A stretch of 40,727 nt of DNA from Welwitschia mirabilis (Eukaryota; Gnetophyta; Gnetopsida; Welwitschiales). Numbering within the stretch: the first letter of the stretch is position 1; each line of letters begins with the position of its first letter. This document shows positions 11,202 through 19,300 of this stretch, piece after piece. Both the position numbers and the translations under genes were made by a program. The stretch lies in assembly GCA_051453625.1 (NCBI GenBank), contig JBOZIK010000001.1:215033575-215074301 (forward strand), written 5' to 3'. A model generated the notes under the pieces. That model made no database searches. It saw only the letters and a list, made by a program, of their open reading frames with translations, and had not been told where the DNA came from.

Positions 11202-11858
11202 NNNNNNNNNNNNNNNNNNNNNNNNNNNNNNNNNNNNNNNNNNNNNNNNNNNNNNNNNNNNNNNNNNNNNNNNNNNNNNNNNNNNNNNNNNNNNNNNNNN
11301 NNNNNNNNNNNNNNNNNNNNNNNNNNNNNNNNNNNNNNNNNNNNNNNNNNNNNNNNNNNNNNNNNNNNNNNNNNNNNNNNNNNNNNNNNNNNNNNNNNNN
11401 NNNNNNNNNNNNNNNNNNNNNNNNNNNNNNNNNNNNNNNNNNNNNNNNNNNNNNNNNNNNNNNNNNNNNNNNNNNNNNNNNNNNNNNNNNNNNNNNNNNN
11501 NNNNNNNNNNNNNNNNNNNNNNNNNNNNNNNNNNNNNNNNNNNNNNNNNNNNNNNNNNNNNNNNNNNNNNNNNNNNNNNNNNNNNNNNNNNNNNNNNNNN
11601 NNNNNNNNNNNNNNNNNNNNNNNNNNNNNNNNNNNNNNNNNNNNNNNNNNNNNNNNNNNNNNNNNNNNNNNNNNNNNNNNNNNNNNNNNNNNNNNNNNNN
11701 NNNNNNNNNNNNNNNNNNNNNNNNNNNNNNNNNNNNNNNNNNNNNNNNNNNNNNNNNNNNNNNNNNNNNNNNNNNNNNNNNNNNNNNNNNNNNNNNNNNN
11801 NNNNNNNNNNNNNNNNNNNNNNNNNNNNNNNNNNNNNNNNNNNNNNNNNNNNNNNNNN
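11202..11858. other. Assembly gap (657 N)
   Basis: Run of N inside LINE ORF2. The two sides fit together as consecutive parts of ORF2. Confidence 0.99.
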
Positions 11859-12330
11859 AGAGACCAGAACATTAGTTAGGAAGATCTAGAAGTAATATGA
11901 TAGTATCCACCCTCTTACTTTTCTTTATAGTTGTTTAAACACTGTTAAGTCACATATCAAGGATTGGAGGAGGAAGGATAAGAAAAGACTCAAATTAAAA
12001 AATAAGCTAGAGGAAGAGTTATAGAAAATTCAAGTTGAGCAAGAAAATGGAGGAGGCCAAGAATTTCTTTGTAATAAGAAATATTAATGCCTTATGAAAC
12101 TTCAAGAAATAAATGCAAATGAGGCGAATTATTAGAGGGAAAGATCTAGGGTTAAGTAGCTCAAAGAAGGGAACAAGCACAACAAATTTTTCTTCCAGTA
12201 AGCTAACTAGCACGTGGCAGATAACAGAATTAGGAGGCTTACTATTAGTGAGTAATTGAAAACATAGAAAAAATAACCCAAAAAATGCAGAACCATCTTA
12301 AAAAATGTGGGAGTTGGAAGATATTACCGT
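11859..12330 (+). pseudogene. LINE ORF2 linker between endonuclease and RT
   Basis: The + strand reads LTFLYSCLNTVKSHIKDWRR, KDKKRLKLKNKLEEEL and LMKLQEINANEANY, then RERSRVKxLKEGNKHNKFFF and NRIRRLTISE. This matches the stretch of plant LINE ORF2 that carries the (R/K)VKWLxEGDxNTKFFH motif just before the RT. It is in the same order and orientation as the endonuclease upstream and the RT at 13870. Confidence 0.72.
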
Positions 12331-12690
12331 CAATTTTAAGAGATCAATTATTCTAATTTAGAAATACATTAAAAAATAAATTATCTACTTTCATTAAGTA
12401 ATTTATTAGATAATCATAAATCCAAAATTTTAAGACCCAATATTATACCAACATCTCTTTTAGACAACCGTTACCACTCGAGGCAGCTACCCTCAGCAAA
12501 TCGGGTAGGGACAAATCCTGCTCACCCAGGGCTAATTAGGTCACCTACCTTAGCCTATGGGAAAAAAAAAAAAACAAACGGATGAAAGAGCGATATAAAA
12601 ATTCATTTCTTTTTTGAAAAAAAAAATCTCAAAAATTGATCAAATGATATTGAAATGACTTCTTGTGACTAGAAAAAAATCTCCTATCTA
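12331..12690. other. Unassigned sequence at the left side of the insertion in the LINE
   Basis: LINE similarity stops near 12330 and resumes near 13870. A GC-richer patch at about 12465-12550 (ccactcgaggcagctacc, then aaatcgggtagggaca) stands out from the AT-rich surroundings. I could not place it in a known gene. It may belong to the organelle-derived insert. Confidence 0.35.
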
Positions 12691-12692
12691 AT

Positions 12693-12723
12693 CAGTAGGA
12701 ATTGAAATGAAAAGTGCAATATC
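12693..12723 (-). repeat. Short duplicate of psbM sequence at gap edge
   Basis: About 29 bases beginning AGTAGGAATTGAAATG are the same as part of psbM at 13796-13824. Both flanks differ from the psbM copy, and the N run follows directly. It is either a small plastid-derived duplicate or a misassembled contig end. Confidence 0.6.
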
Positions 12724-12823
12724 NNNNNNNNNNNNNNNNNNNNNNNNNNNNNNNNNNNNNNNNNNNNNNNNNNNNNNNNNNNNNNNNNNNNNNNNNNNNN
12801 NNNNNNNNNNNNNNNNNNNNNNN
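12724..12823. other. Assembly gap (100 N)
   Basis: Run of exactly 100 N, typical of a gap of unknown length. Confidence 0.99.
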
Positions 12824-12887
12824 CTTGGCTATCCAAGATATACCTTATGATATTGCGACCATAGTAAGAAATCCTATGTTGGATTTG

Positions 12888-13326
12888 GAAATGGATGGGT
12901 AAGTAATACATGAGAACCTCCCCTTCAGAGGGGAACAATTGCCAAAAATGGCTACTGATACCCCATAGACTGAGGAGAAAAAAGAAGGAATCCACTTAAG
13001 GAGGGGCTTACATTTGATTAGTTAGTTGGTAAGATAATGGCTTACGAAGGCGATAATCAGTAGCTGATCTGAGAGGATGATTAGCCACACTGGGACTGCG
13101 ACATGGCCTAGACTCCTATAGGAGGTAGCAGTGGGGAATTTTCTATAATGGGCGAAAGCCTAAAGGAACAATGCCGCATGGGGGCAGAAGCCCTACGGAT
13201 CATGAAATTCTTTTCTTAGAGAAGAAGAAATGACGGTATCTAAGGAATAAACATCGACTAACTTTGTGCTAACAGCTACAGTAATACATAGGATGCAAGT
13301 GTTATCTGAATTTATTGGGCATCTGA
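12888..13326 (+). pseudogene. rrn16: Plastid 16S rRNA fragment (nuclear plastid DNA, NUPT)
   Basis: The text gggtaagtaatacatgagaa through tttattgggca follows the 5' third of plant chloroplast 16S rRNA (roughly E. coli positions 100-565). It includes the recognisable blocks ctgaggag, gaggatgattagccacactg, ggaggtagcagtggggaatt, gggcgaaagcct and aacagctacagtaatacata (canonical ccagcagccgcggtaatac). Most differences from the plastid sequence are C to T or G to A, as expected after transfer to methylated nuclear DNA. The fragment is too short and damaged to act as rRNA. It lies inside the LINE, between the ORF2 linker and the RT. The bases just left (12824-12887) and right (13327-13400) are not rRNA and were not identified. 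Confidence 0.92.
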
Positions 13327-13747
13327 TATGGTCAATATTAGGTCTATTATGGTTAATATCAAGTCCATGAAAATCTAGACATAAGAAGTACATACAGGAT
13401 TCTCAAAAAAAACTCTTTTCACCAAATTATTTAATACTTTTAAAATTACTTTGTTTATAATTTATCGTGATAACCTTATGATCACATCAGCTAATCCAAA
13501 AAAAATCTCTAATTGATAAATAAAACCAAAGAATAATTCAAATAATGTAGAAAATAAACTAGAGATCAATTTATATGATACAAAGATCAGACCAGATATC
13601 AAATCATAGAAAATGATAAAATAAAAAAACTATAGAAAGTTATGTATATCTATCCACTATCTAAAAGACATTTTATTTTGCTTTTTGACTTTTGGACTTA
13701 TAACTAACCAAGGACATTCTTATAAAAAATCATTTTATTTTCAAAAC
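13327..13747. other. AT-rich spacer between the 16S and psbM fragments
   Basis: No gene is recognised. In plastomes rrn16 and psbM are far apart, so this junction is either a rearranged NUPT or unrelated DNA. A minus-strand frame at 13327-13393 (MYFLCLDFHGLDINHN...) has no family I recognise. Confidence 0.4.
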
Positions 13748-13852
13748 TCAATTATTTTCATTGATTGCTTTTACATAAATAACAATTAGAAAAGCAGTAG
13801 GAATTGAAATGAAAAGTGCAATAGCAATAAGTGTAAGAATATTTACTTCCAT
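13748..13852 (-). pseudogene. psbM: psbM copy of plastid origin, frame intact
   Basis: The minus strand from the ATG at 13852 to the TGA at 13748 encodes 34 residues, [34 protein letters not shown]. This is the usual length and form of PsbM, the small one-helix subunit of photosystem II. The N-terminal MEVN and the PTAFL motif are as in plants, while several positions and the C-terminus differ. It lies within the same insertion as the 16S fragment and lacks plastid promoter context, so it is a NUPT and not an expressed gene. The intact frame may simply reflect its short length. Confidence 0.85.
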
Positions 13853-13869
13853 AATTTTATTATTCAGAT

Positions 13870-14880
13870 GGATTTAATTTTAAGATATTTTTTGATGAGA
13901 ATATTGCTCAGCTAACTAAACCTCTAATCAGAGAATAAGTTCAGACGACCTTGAGATTCATGAAGAACAATAAAGCTCTAGGGCCAAATAGTTCATCAGT
14001 TAAACTATTCAAGACCTACTTCTTTAGTATAAGAGATAACCTTTATGATGTTATGCAAGATATCCTCAATAATAAGTGCATTCTAAGGGAAATCAATAAA
14101 ACTAGGGTTATCCTCATCTCCAAAAAACAAGATTCTAGTACACTAGAAGACTATAGACTGCTAGGCATCTGTAATGTCCTATACATAATCTTTGTAAAAA
14201 TAATGGTGAGCAGTATTGCCCTTCACTTCATAAGGTAATCTCTGAGAATCAAGCTAGCTTCATCTAATCCAGGTACATCTAAGATCAAATTCTCCTAACT
14301 CATAAAATTATTCATTCTATTAAAAAACATAATTTTCCTTTACTCATTACTAAATCAGACATAGAAAAGGACTACAACTCTATTAGCTAATGAGCCTTAG
14401 GGTGTATTCTTAAAAAAATTGGATTCCTTCCAGATATCACTAACTTATGACTAGATATGCAATCTTTTGCTGAGTTTAAAGTAGAAGTTAACAATCATAG
14501 ATTTAAATATTTTTCAATAAGTTAAATATTATGGCAAGGAATCCTTTATCCCCATACTTCTTTTTGTTTATTATAAACATGTTACAGGGATTTCTTAAAA
14601 GCAATGAAGTCATAGGAATCAAAATAGAAATCTAAGTGTTCATTAATAACCACTACACTGATGAGATAATTATCATGACTCAAGCCTTCTTCCAGTAAGC
14701 TAGAGCTATCAAGAATTTCATGAATCTCTTTATAGATTCCACAAGACTTTGAACTAATTGGAATAAATCTGAAATTCACGTTGTGAACAAAAGCATTACC
14801 AAAAGAGGAAAAATAGCTAGAATTTTAAGTGCCAAAATGAGAGACCTTCAGGACACCTACCTTAGAATCCCTCTCTAAAA
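13870..14880 (+). pseudogene. LINE ORF2 reverse transcriptase, decayed
   Basis: LINE ORF2 resumes with [40 protein letters not shown] (13951 on) is the KAPGPDG block. EINKTRVILISKKQ, STLEDYRLLGICNVLY and IIFVKIMV form the next RT block (canonical IPK...YRPISLCNVxYK). ARNPLSPYFF replaces RQGCPLSPYLF, and NHYTDEIIIM stands at the catalytic YADD position as YTDE, so one catalytic Asp is lost. NWNKSEIHVVN follows. In life this domain copies the RNA at the nicked target. Stops and shifts are numerous. Confidence 0.82.
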
Positions 14881-14960
14881 TTAGCATAAGACTCTGACTT
14901 GGAATTTCATCCTAGAATTAATCTAGAGATAATGCAATGCATAGTAGAATAAATTATTGT

Positions 14961-15216
14961 CCTCCAAAGCTAAGATCATCCTTGCAAATACCTATCTGAT
15001 ATCTTCATTCAGGTAAATTACCTCTATTATTGTTGCCTCCAAAATTTATAATTAAAAAATCCATAAAATTTTAAAGGACTTCATTTAGTCGAGAGGTAAA
15101 GATAGAAGATGCATTCATCTTTATAATTAAGAGCCCATTGCTCATCCTAGGGAGGCAGGAGAATGGGGAATTCATAGGCTAGAGGATTATCTTCTCACTA
15201 GAGCACATGAATTTCT
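14961..15216 (+). repeat. 256-bp direct repeat flanking gap, left copy (right copy 15317-15572)
   Basis: The two 256-base copies start CCTCCAAAGCTAAG and end GAGCACATGAATTTCT. They align without indels and with only a handful of substitutions. They sit directly at both sides of the N run. Confidence 0.92.
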
Positions 15217-15316
15217 NNNNNNNNNNNNNNNNNNNNNNNNNNNNNNNNNNNNNNNNNNNNNNNNNNNNNNNNNNNNNNNNNNNNNNNNNNNNNNNNNNNN
15301 NNNNNNNNNNNNNNNN
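15217..15316. other. Assembly gap (100 N)
   Basis: Run of exactly 100 N, between the two copies of the 256-bp repeat. Confidence 0.99.
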
Positions 15317-15799
15317 CCTCCAAAGCTAAGATCATCCTTGCAAATACCTGTCTGATATGTTCATTCAGGTAAATTACCTCTATTATTGTTGCCCCCAAAA
15401 TTTATAATTAAAAAATCCATAAAATTTTAAAGGACTTCATTTAGTCGAGAGGTAAAGATAGAAGACACATTCATCTTTATAATTAAGAGCCCATTGCTCA
15501 TCCTAGGGAGGCAGGAGAATGGGGACTTCATAGGCCAGAGGATTATCTTCTCACTAGAGCACATGAATTTCTTAAAAAACTTCTCAAGGGTAGTTAACCT
15601 TAAAGTGATATAATCAGCTATAAGTACCCTACTTGGAGCACAAGATAAGGGAAATCCTACCTCAAAAAACATCTCGACAATATTAGAAGAAACCTGATGA
15701 GCTAAACATCTATTATAATGATATAGCAAAAATGATTCTTATTATACTTATGGGAAAAATGAGGCTTACAAAAGTTTTTAGAGGGGGGAAAATTCTGGA

Positions 15800-16180
15800 C
15801 AAAATCAAGATTTTTGGTTGGTTAAAGAACCATAATTAAATTCTAAAAAGAAACTAATTATTCAAATGGGGCATCTAGGTTGCCACCAACTATTCAATCC
15901 GCTAATCATGTCAAGAAGTTATACAACATCTTTTTAATTAATGTGAATGAAGCTTAGACTTAATGAAATTAATAACTAGTTATTACAATAGCAGAACCGT
16001 ATCTGAAACATGCTTAAAAGATGGGATACACTTGATGCTATGGTGGATCTAGCGTACCCGTAATGAAGTGATCTTCAATAGTGTCCCCCTTCCATTCCCT
16101 ATAAACACCTTCAGAAAGATCAAATGGTACCTTTCTTAAATTAATTAAGGCTGCAATGGATGTTATACCAATAATTGAGC
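15800..16180 (+). pseudogene. LINE ORF2 zf-RVT region, decayed
   Basis: The text IKIFGWLKNHNxILKRNxLF, KWGIxVATNYSIRxSCQEVI, QHLF and WWIxRTRNEVIFNSV corresponds block by block to 255-525 in copy 1. The Cys/His ligands are damaged, and W-to-TAG changes are visible (WWI-TAG-RTRN, where canonical is W.IWRTRN). This marks the canonical C-terminal end of plant LINE ORF2. Here the coding text goes on for another 1.2 kb. Confidence 0.72.
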
Positions 16181-16660
16181 CATCAAACCTGAGCTTATTC
16201 AAAGGACGTCCTGCCCTTTGGGAGAAGGTGTAGGCCCTAGGTTGGAAAGAACTTTTACACAAATTAAAAGGAGAACTTGATGTTGATATTACCCCGTTCT
16301 ATAGAATATGTAAAGGGCAAATAACTACTTTTAGATGAATCTCAATTAAGATTATAGAAGAGTCCCTTTCCTACCTATTAAATATTCTCGTAGCACGGGA
16401 AAGAATTCCTCTTAATAGAAGAGGATAGTGAGAGGCCTTTCATTTCTTCCTAGGATGTGTCCCTAAGCTATCTAATAGCCATATCATCCACAAGATGCTT
16501 CCTCCCCCATGGGGTTTAGAGGCAGAGATGATTGGCTGATACTGCATTCAGACTAATTATTATTCGAAGCTATCAGGGCTATGTTTTACCTTTATCAAGG
16601 TCTTAGACCTAGAGAATCAAGTTAATTTACCCTTTTTCTTTATTCAGGGTCTCCGACAGA
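16180..16660 (+). pseudogene. Unfamiliar conserved domain following the LINE zf-RVT, copy 2
   Basis: The frame reads IPIIEPSNLSLFKGRPALWE, KELLHKLKGELDVDITPFYR, ISIKIIEESLSYLLNI, HFFLGCVPKLSN, LPPPWGLEAEMI, YYSKLSGLCFTFIKVLDLE and VNLPFFFIQGLRQKDS. Nearly every block aligns with 560-1075, including LHKLK, DITxFY, IKIIE(E/D)SL, HFFLG, PPWGL, YSKLS and VNLxFFFI. The family is not recognised. Conservation between two old copies shows that it was part of the element when active. Confidence 0.62.
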
Positions 16661-16679
16661 AAGATTCCTAGAGGTACTT

Positions 16680-17401
16680 AAGTGTTTTTATGGTGCTATA
16701 TAGAGCTACAAGGGGCCTAAGGGTAAGGAAGACCCTCCTCCTCCTTCTCCTTAGTGAAGGACTTTAGAGGAGACTTAGTCTTCAAGAGGAAAAAAGAATA
16801 AAAGATCCAAGAATAATAATGTTCCTCAACTTGAGAGGGAAACTGAGCTAGCAAGCTCCTAATCTCAGAGAGGGATGACTCCACCCCTGCCCTAAGAGGT
16901 TCCAGTAGAGGAAGCGATTCCACCTCTAATGCAGGAAGAGGCATTTCAAGAAGAACCCCCAAGTCGAAGCCCAGAAACAAGGGCATCTGCACCTAAAGCA
17001 AGGTTAAAAGGCCTCCTCTCAAAAGGTGAAAGATAGTTCCAATGATAGAAAATAAGTTAGATTCTCAATCCCTTTTATATTCCTCCTTTGAAGAATGAAA
17101 TTAAGAGCCCCATGAGAACATGGATATGAACCATGCGAGAAGAGAAGTCTCGCTTGCTACAATTCATGGATTGAAGAAATGCCTCTTCTTGATCTTAGAA
17201 ATCTCTCACAAATCTCAAATGAATGTTATTAAGTTAAGTTACTAGAAGAAGGCCCTCAGGGTACATCCTAACAAGAATCAGATAGGAGTAGAGGAATTCA
17301 AAGAAGTAAATTAGTTTTTTAAGGTTTTAATAGATGATCTGGGATGATTTCTGATTCAACATTAGCATGTCCACCTTTTCTCCAACTATAGGGGATATTA
17401 A
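16680..17401 (+). pseudogene. Basic Pro/Ser-rich linker plus J-domain at LINE 3' end, copy 2
   Basis: The linker begins SRGKKNKRSKNNNVPQLERE and continues GMTPPLPxEVPVEEAIPPLM, then a Pro/Ser run ending near PETRASAPKARLK. It shares the basic cluster and the GMT...PP..(Q)EV order with copy 1. One frame from the ATG at 17120 to the TAA at 17399-17401 aligns with copy 1 without indels, about half the residues identical. The J signature reads KKALRVHPNKN (HPN at 17264-17272, Asp changed to Asn), then GVEEFKEVN. It contains four in-frame stops, three TAG and one TGA. The Asp-to-Asn change in HPD abolishes Hsp70 stimulation in known J-proteins. Here it may be simple decay (G to A). Confidence 0.72.
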
Positions 17402-17609
17402 TCCTTTGTTCTATCTAGTTTACTATAGTTTTTTCATAGCTTTTACTCATTCTATATTAAAATCAATTTTTTATGGAGTTTTTACCACTAATTTTGTTTT
17501 GTATCTAGTAGGTTCACATGAATTCTACAGGCTACTTTTTGTCGATTGGGTTACTTGTAACCCTTATTATAGGATGTTTTCATTACCTCTGTATTCTCTT
17601 TTAATATAA

Positions 17610-17658
17610 TGTTTGCTTCCCCCACCCCAGACCCCCACCCTGCCCCCACAAAAAAAAA
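17610..17658 (+). other. C-rich tract ending in A9, possible LINE 3' end
   Basis: The tract cttcccccaccccagaccc and onward ends in nine A residues at 17650-17658. The position, about 250 bp after the J-domain stop, fits the 3' tail of the + strand LINE. No target-site duplication was found. Confidence 0.35.
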
Positions 17659-17900
17659 GGAAGGTAAGAAGGAGATGAAGGGTGAGGATGAGGAGGATAA
17701 TGGGTTTGAGCCTCTAAGAGGGAAGGCCTAAGTGAGGGTAAGATATGTGGAAAAGAGGGAAGAGGGGAAGGATTAGATAAAAGCTAGGGAGAAGGGGTCA
17801 AGAAATTTTCAGAGGCAGGATAGGAGGGGCTAGAATAGGATTTATTCTTGAGTGACTTTAATCCTTTTCATTAGCTATTCTTATTCGAAGATAGGTTGAA
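17659..17900. other. Purine-rich stretch between two opposed LINEs
   Basis: G/A-rich on the + strand (gatgaggatgaggaggataa and similar), with no coding motif recognised. It resembles the leader at 9100-9240 in composition and could be the start of another + strand LINE copy cut by the minus-strand element. Confidence 0.3.
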
Positions 17901-19300
17901 AACTAAACCTAGAACTAAACCTTCTCACAAGTGCTAGAAGCTCTCTTAGGCATTATTAGTAGAGATAAGATAAGCCAGAATGGTGGTGGATAATTTTCTT
18001 TTTCAAATAATGTAGTAAAAGGAATAGAATATTACTCCTCGATTCATCCCTTGGGAATATCATAAAGATAAAATGTAAGCCTTTCAATTTTGTATGGTTT
18101 TCTAATTGTACCAAATAGTGATCAATCATTTTTGCTACTAACTACTAGATCAAGAGTAGTTTCAATTTTACCAAATGTCCACTCTTCAACCTCATTAAGT
18201 AGCCATCATAGAATCACTCCACTATGAATTTCCATCAGCCTTCTAGGTCAAATGTTTCTACTTTTGCCAGAACCCTAAATACTTCTGCTATCGAAACCTT
18301 CAATATCATAACTTTTTATTTTCTAGAATGTCATTTATTATCCTCTCCACCTTTGAAAAAACTCTAGAATATTAAGTGTAGAAGAATTCCTTAGTCTCCT
18401 TAGCATGTTCTCTCACTCACACCTAACTACAATTGATCATAAATTTAGATTTTTCTCATACTTTGTAGGAGCCACCAGTTCATGCATGAAATGTCTATCC
18501 ATGGATGCACTCACTTCCCTCTAATGGTACCAGATGAAAATAGCAATTTGCAGTAGGGTGAATTTAACATTTTAAAGTAACATGTAATTCCTTACCTTCC
18601 ATGTATGATAGAAGATTAATTATTATAGCTTTAATTTAAATAAATCTTATCTTGTCAAACTCATATTAACATGCAGACATTTTGTGAGACTTTTAGTCCA
18701 TTTATAGGTATTAAACAAGTGGGAAATAGATTTGTCCCCCTTATCACATAGGGCATAGACTTGATTAATATAAAACTTCAGCTTATTTAACCTATTAGTA
18801 TTACATATGGCACACCTATTAAAAAGCCAAATAAAAATCTTGATTTTCCTCAGTAAGATTCCTCTCTGCAATAACTTAGACACTTGTTCTTCCTCATATT
18901 TAGTAATATTTTGTTGTCCAAATCAGGAGTGACGCTAGCGTTTTTAAGTTGTTTTTTCACCTTATTGATATTTTTCCATACAAAGGAGCTCTTAGTACTT
19001 CGCACTCTTACGTTTTGCATACATGATGATCATTAAGTGGGCTCATATTGCTACACCCTCATCTAATCTTTTACAAATATCTCATTGACCTATTAGCATA
19101 ATATATTTAACATTATATATACTAAGCCTCCTAGACTCTTTAGGTTGTATTTCACTAGATTAATTCAATCCTTGTCCTTGCCTTCCAACTAAAAAATCCT
19201 TTTAAAACTTCTATGAAGAAGTTAACAGACCTTTTTAAGTAGGGTAATGATAGCCCTGGTATATTAAGTATTTGAGTTAATACATGTACTAAGTAAGATA
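17900..19300 (-). pseudogene. Minus-strand LINE ORF2, C-terminal part with zf-RVT
   Basis: On the minus strand 18860-18647 reads KIKIFIWLFNRCAICNTNRL, FYINQVYALCDKGDKS and HLFNTYKWTKSLTKCL, the zf-RVT pattern with YALC..G..S..HLF kept. Downstream on this strand (18560-18130) are phrases such as HPWIDISCMNWWLLQ and WKFIVExFYDGYLMRLKSGH, which show no J-domain or PPWGL blocks. This element therefore belongs to a different LINE family from the + strand copy. Confidence 0.68.

Larger units (their letters stand above)
14881..15800 (+). pseudogene. LINE ORF2 region between RT and zf-RVT, duplicated around a gap
   Basis: The translation NKLLSSKAKIILANTYLISS, ITSIIVASKIYN, KILKDFIxSRGKDRR and PIAHPREAGEWGI matches the section after the RT (canonical W+..LLSxAGK..L...VL.SIP.Y...PK..GGLGI). 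A 256-base part of it, 14961-15216, is repeated at 15317-15572 on the other side of a 100-N run. After 15572 the text HEFLKNFSRVVNLKVI continues towards zf-RVT. The duplication is probably an assembly effect. Confidence 0.65.

Noticed and set aside
12888-13326. Functional or bacterial 16S rRNA gene
   Set aside because: It covers only about a third of the gene, has many C-to-T changes in invariant blocks, and its wording is plastid-like.
13193-13393. 66-codon minus-strand frame across the 16S fragment
   Set aside because: Mostly antisense of rRNA; no protein family.
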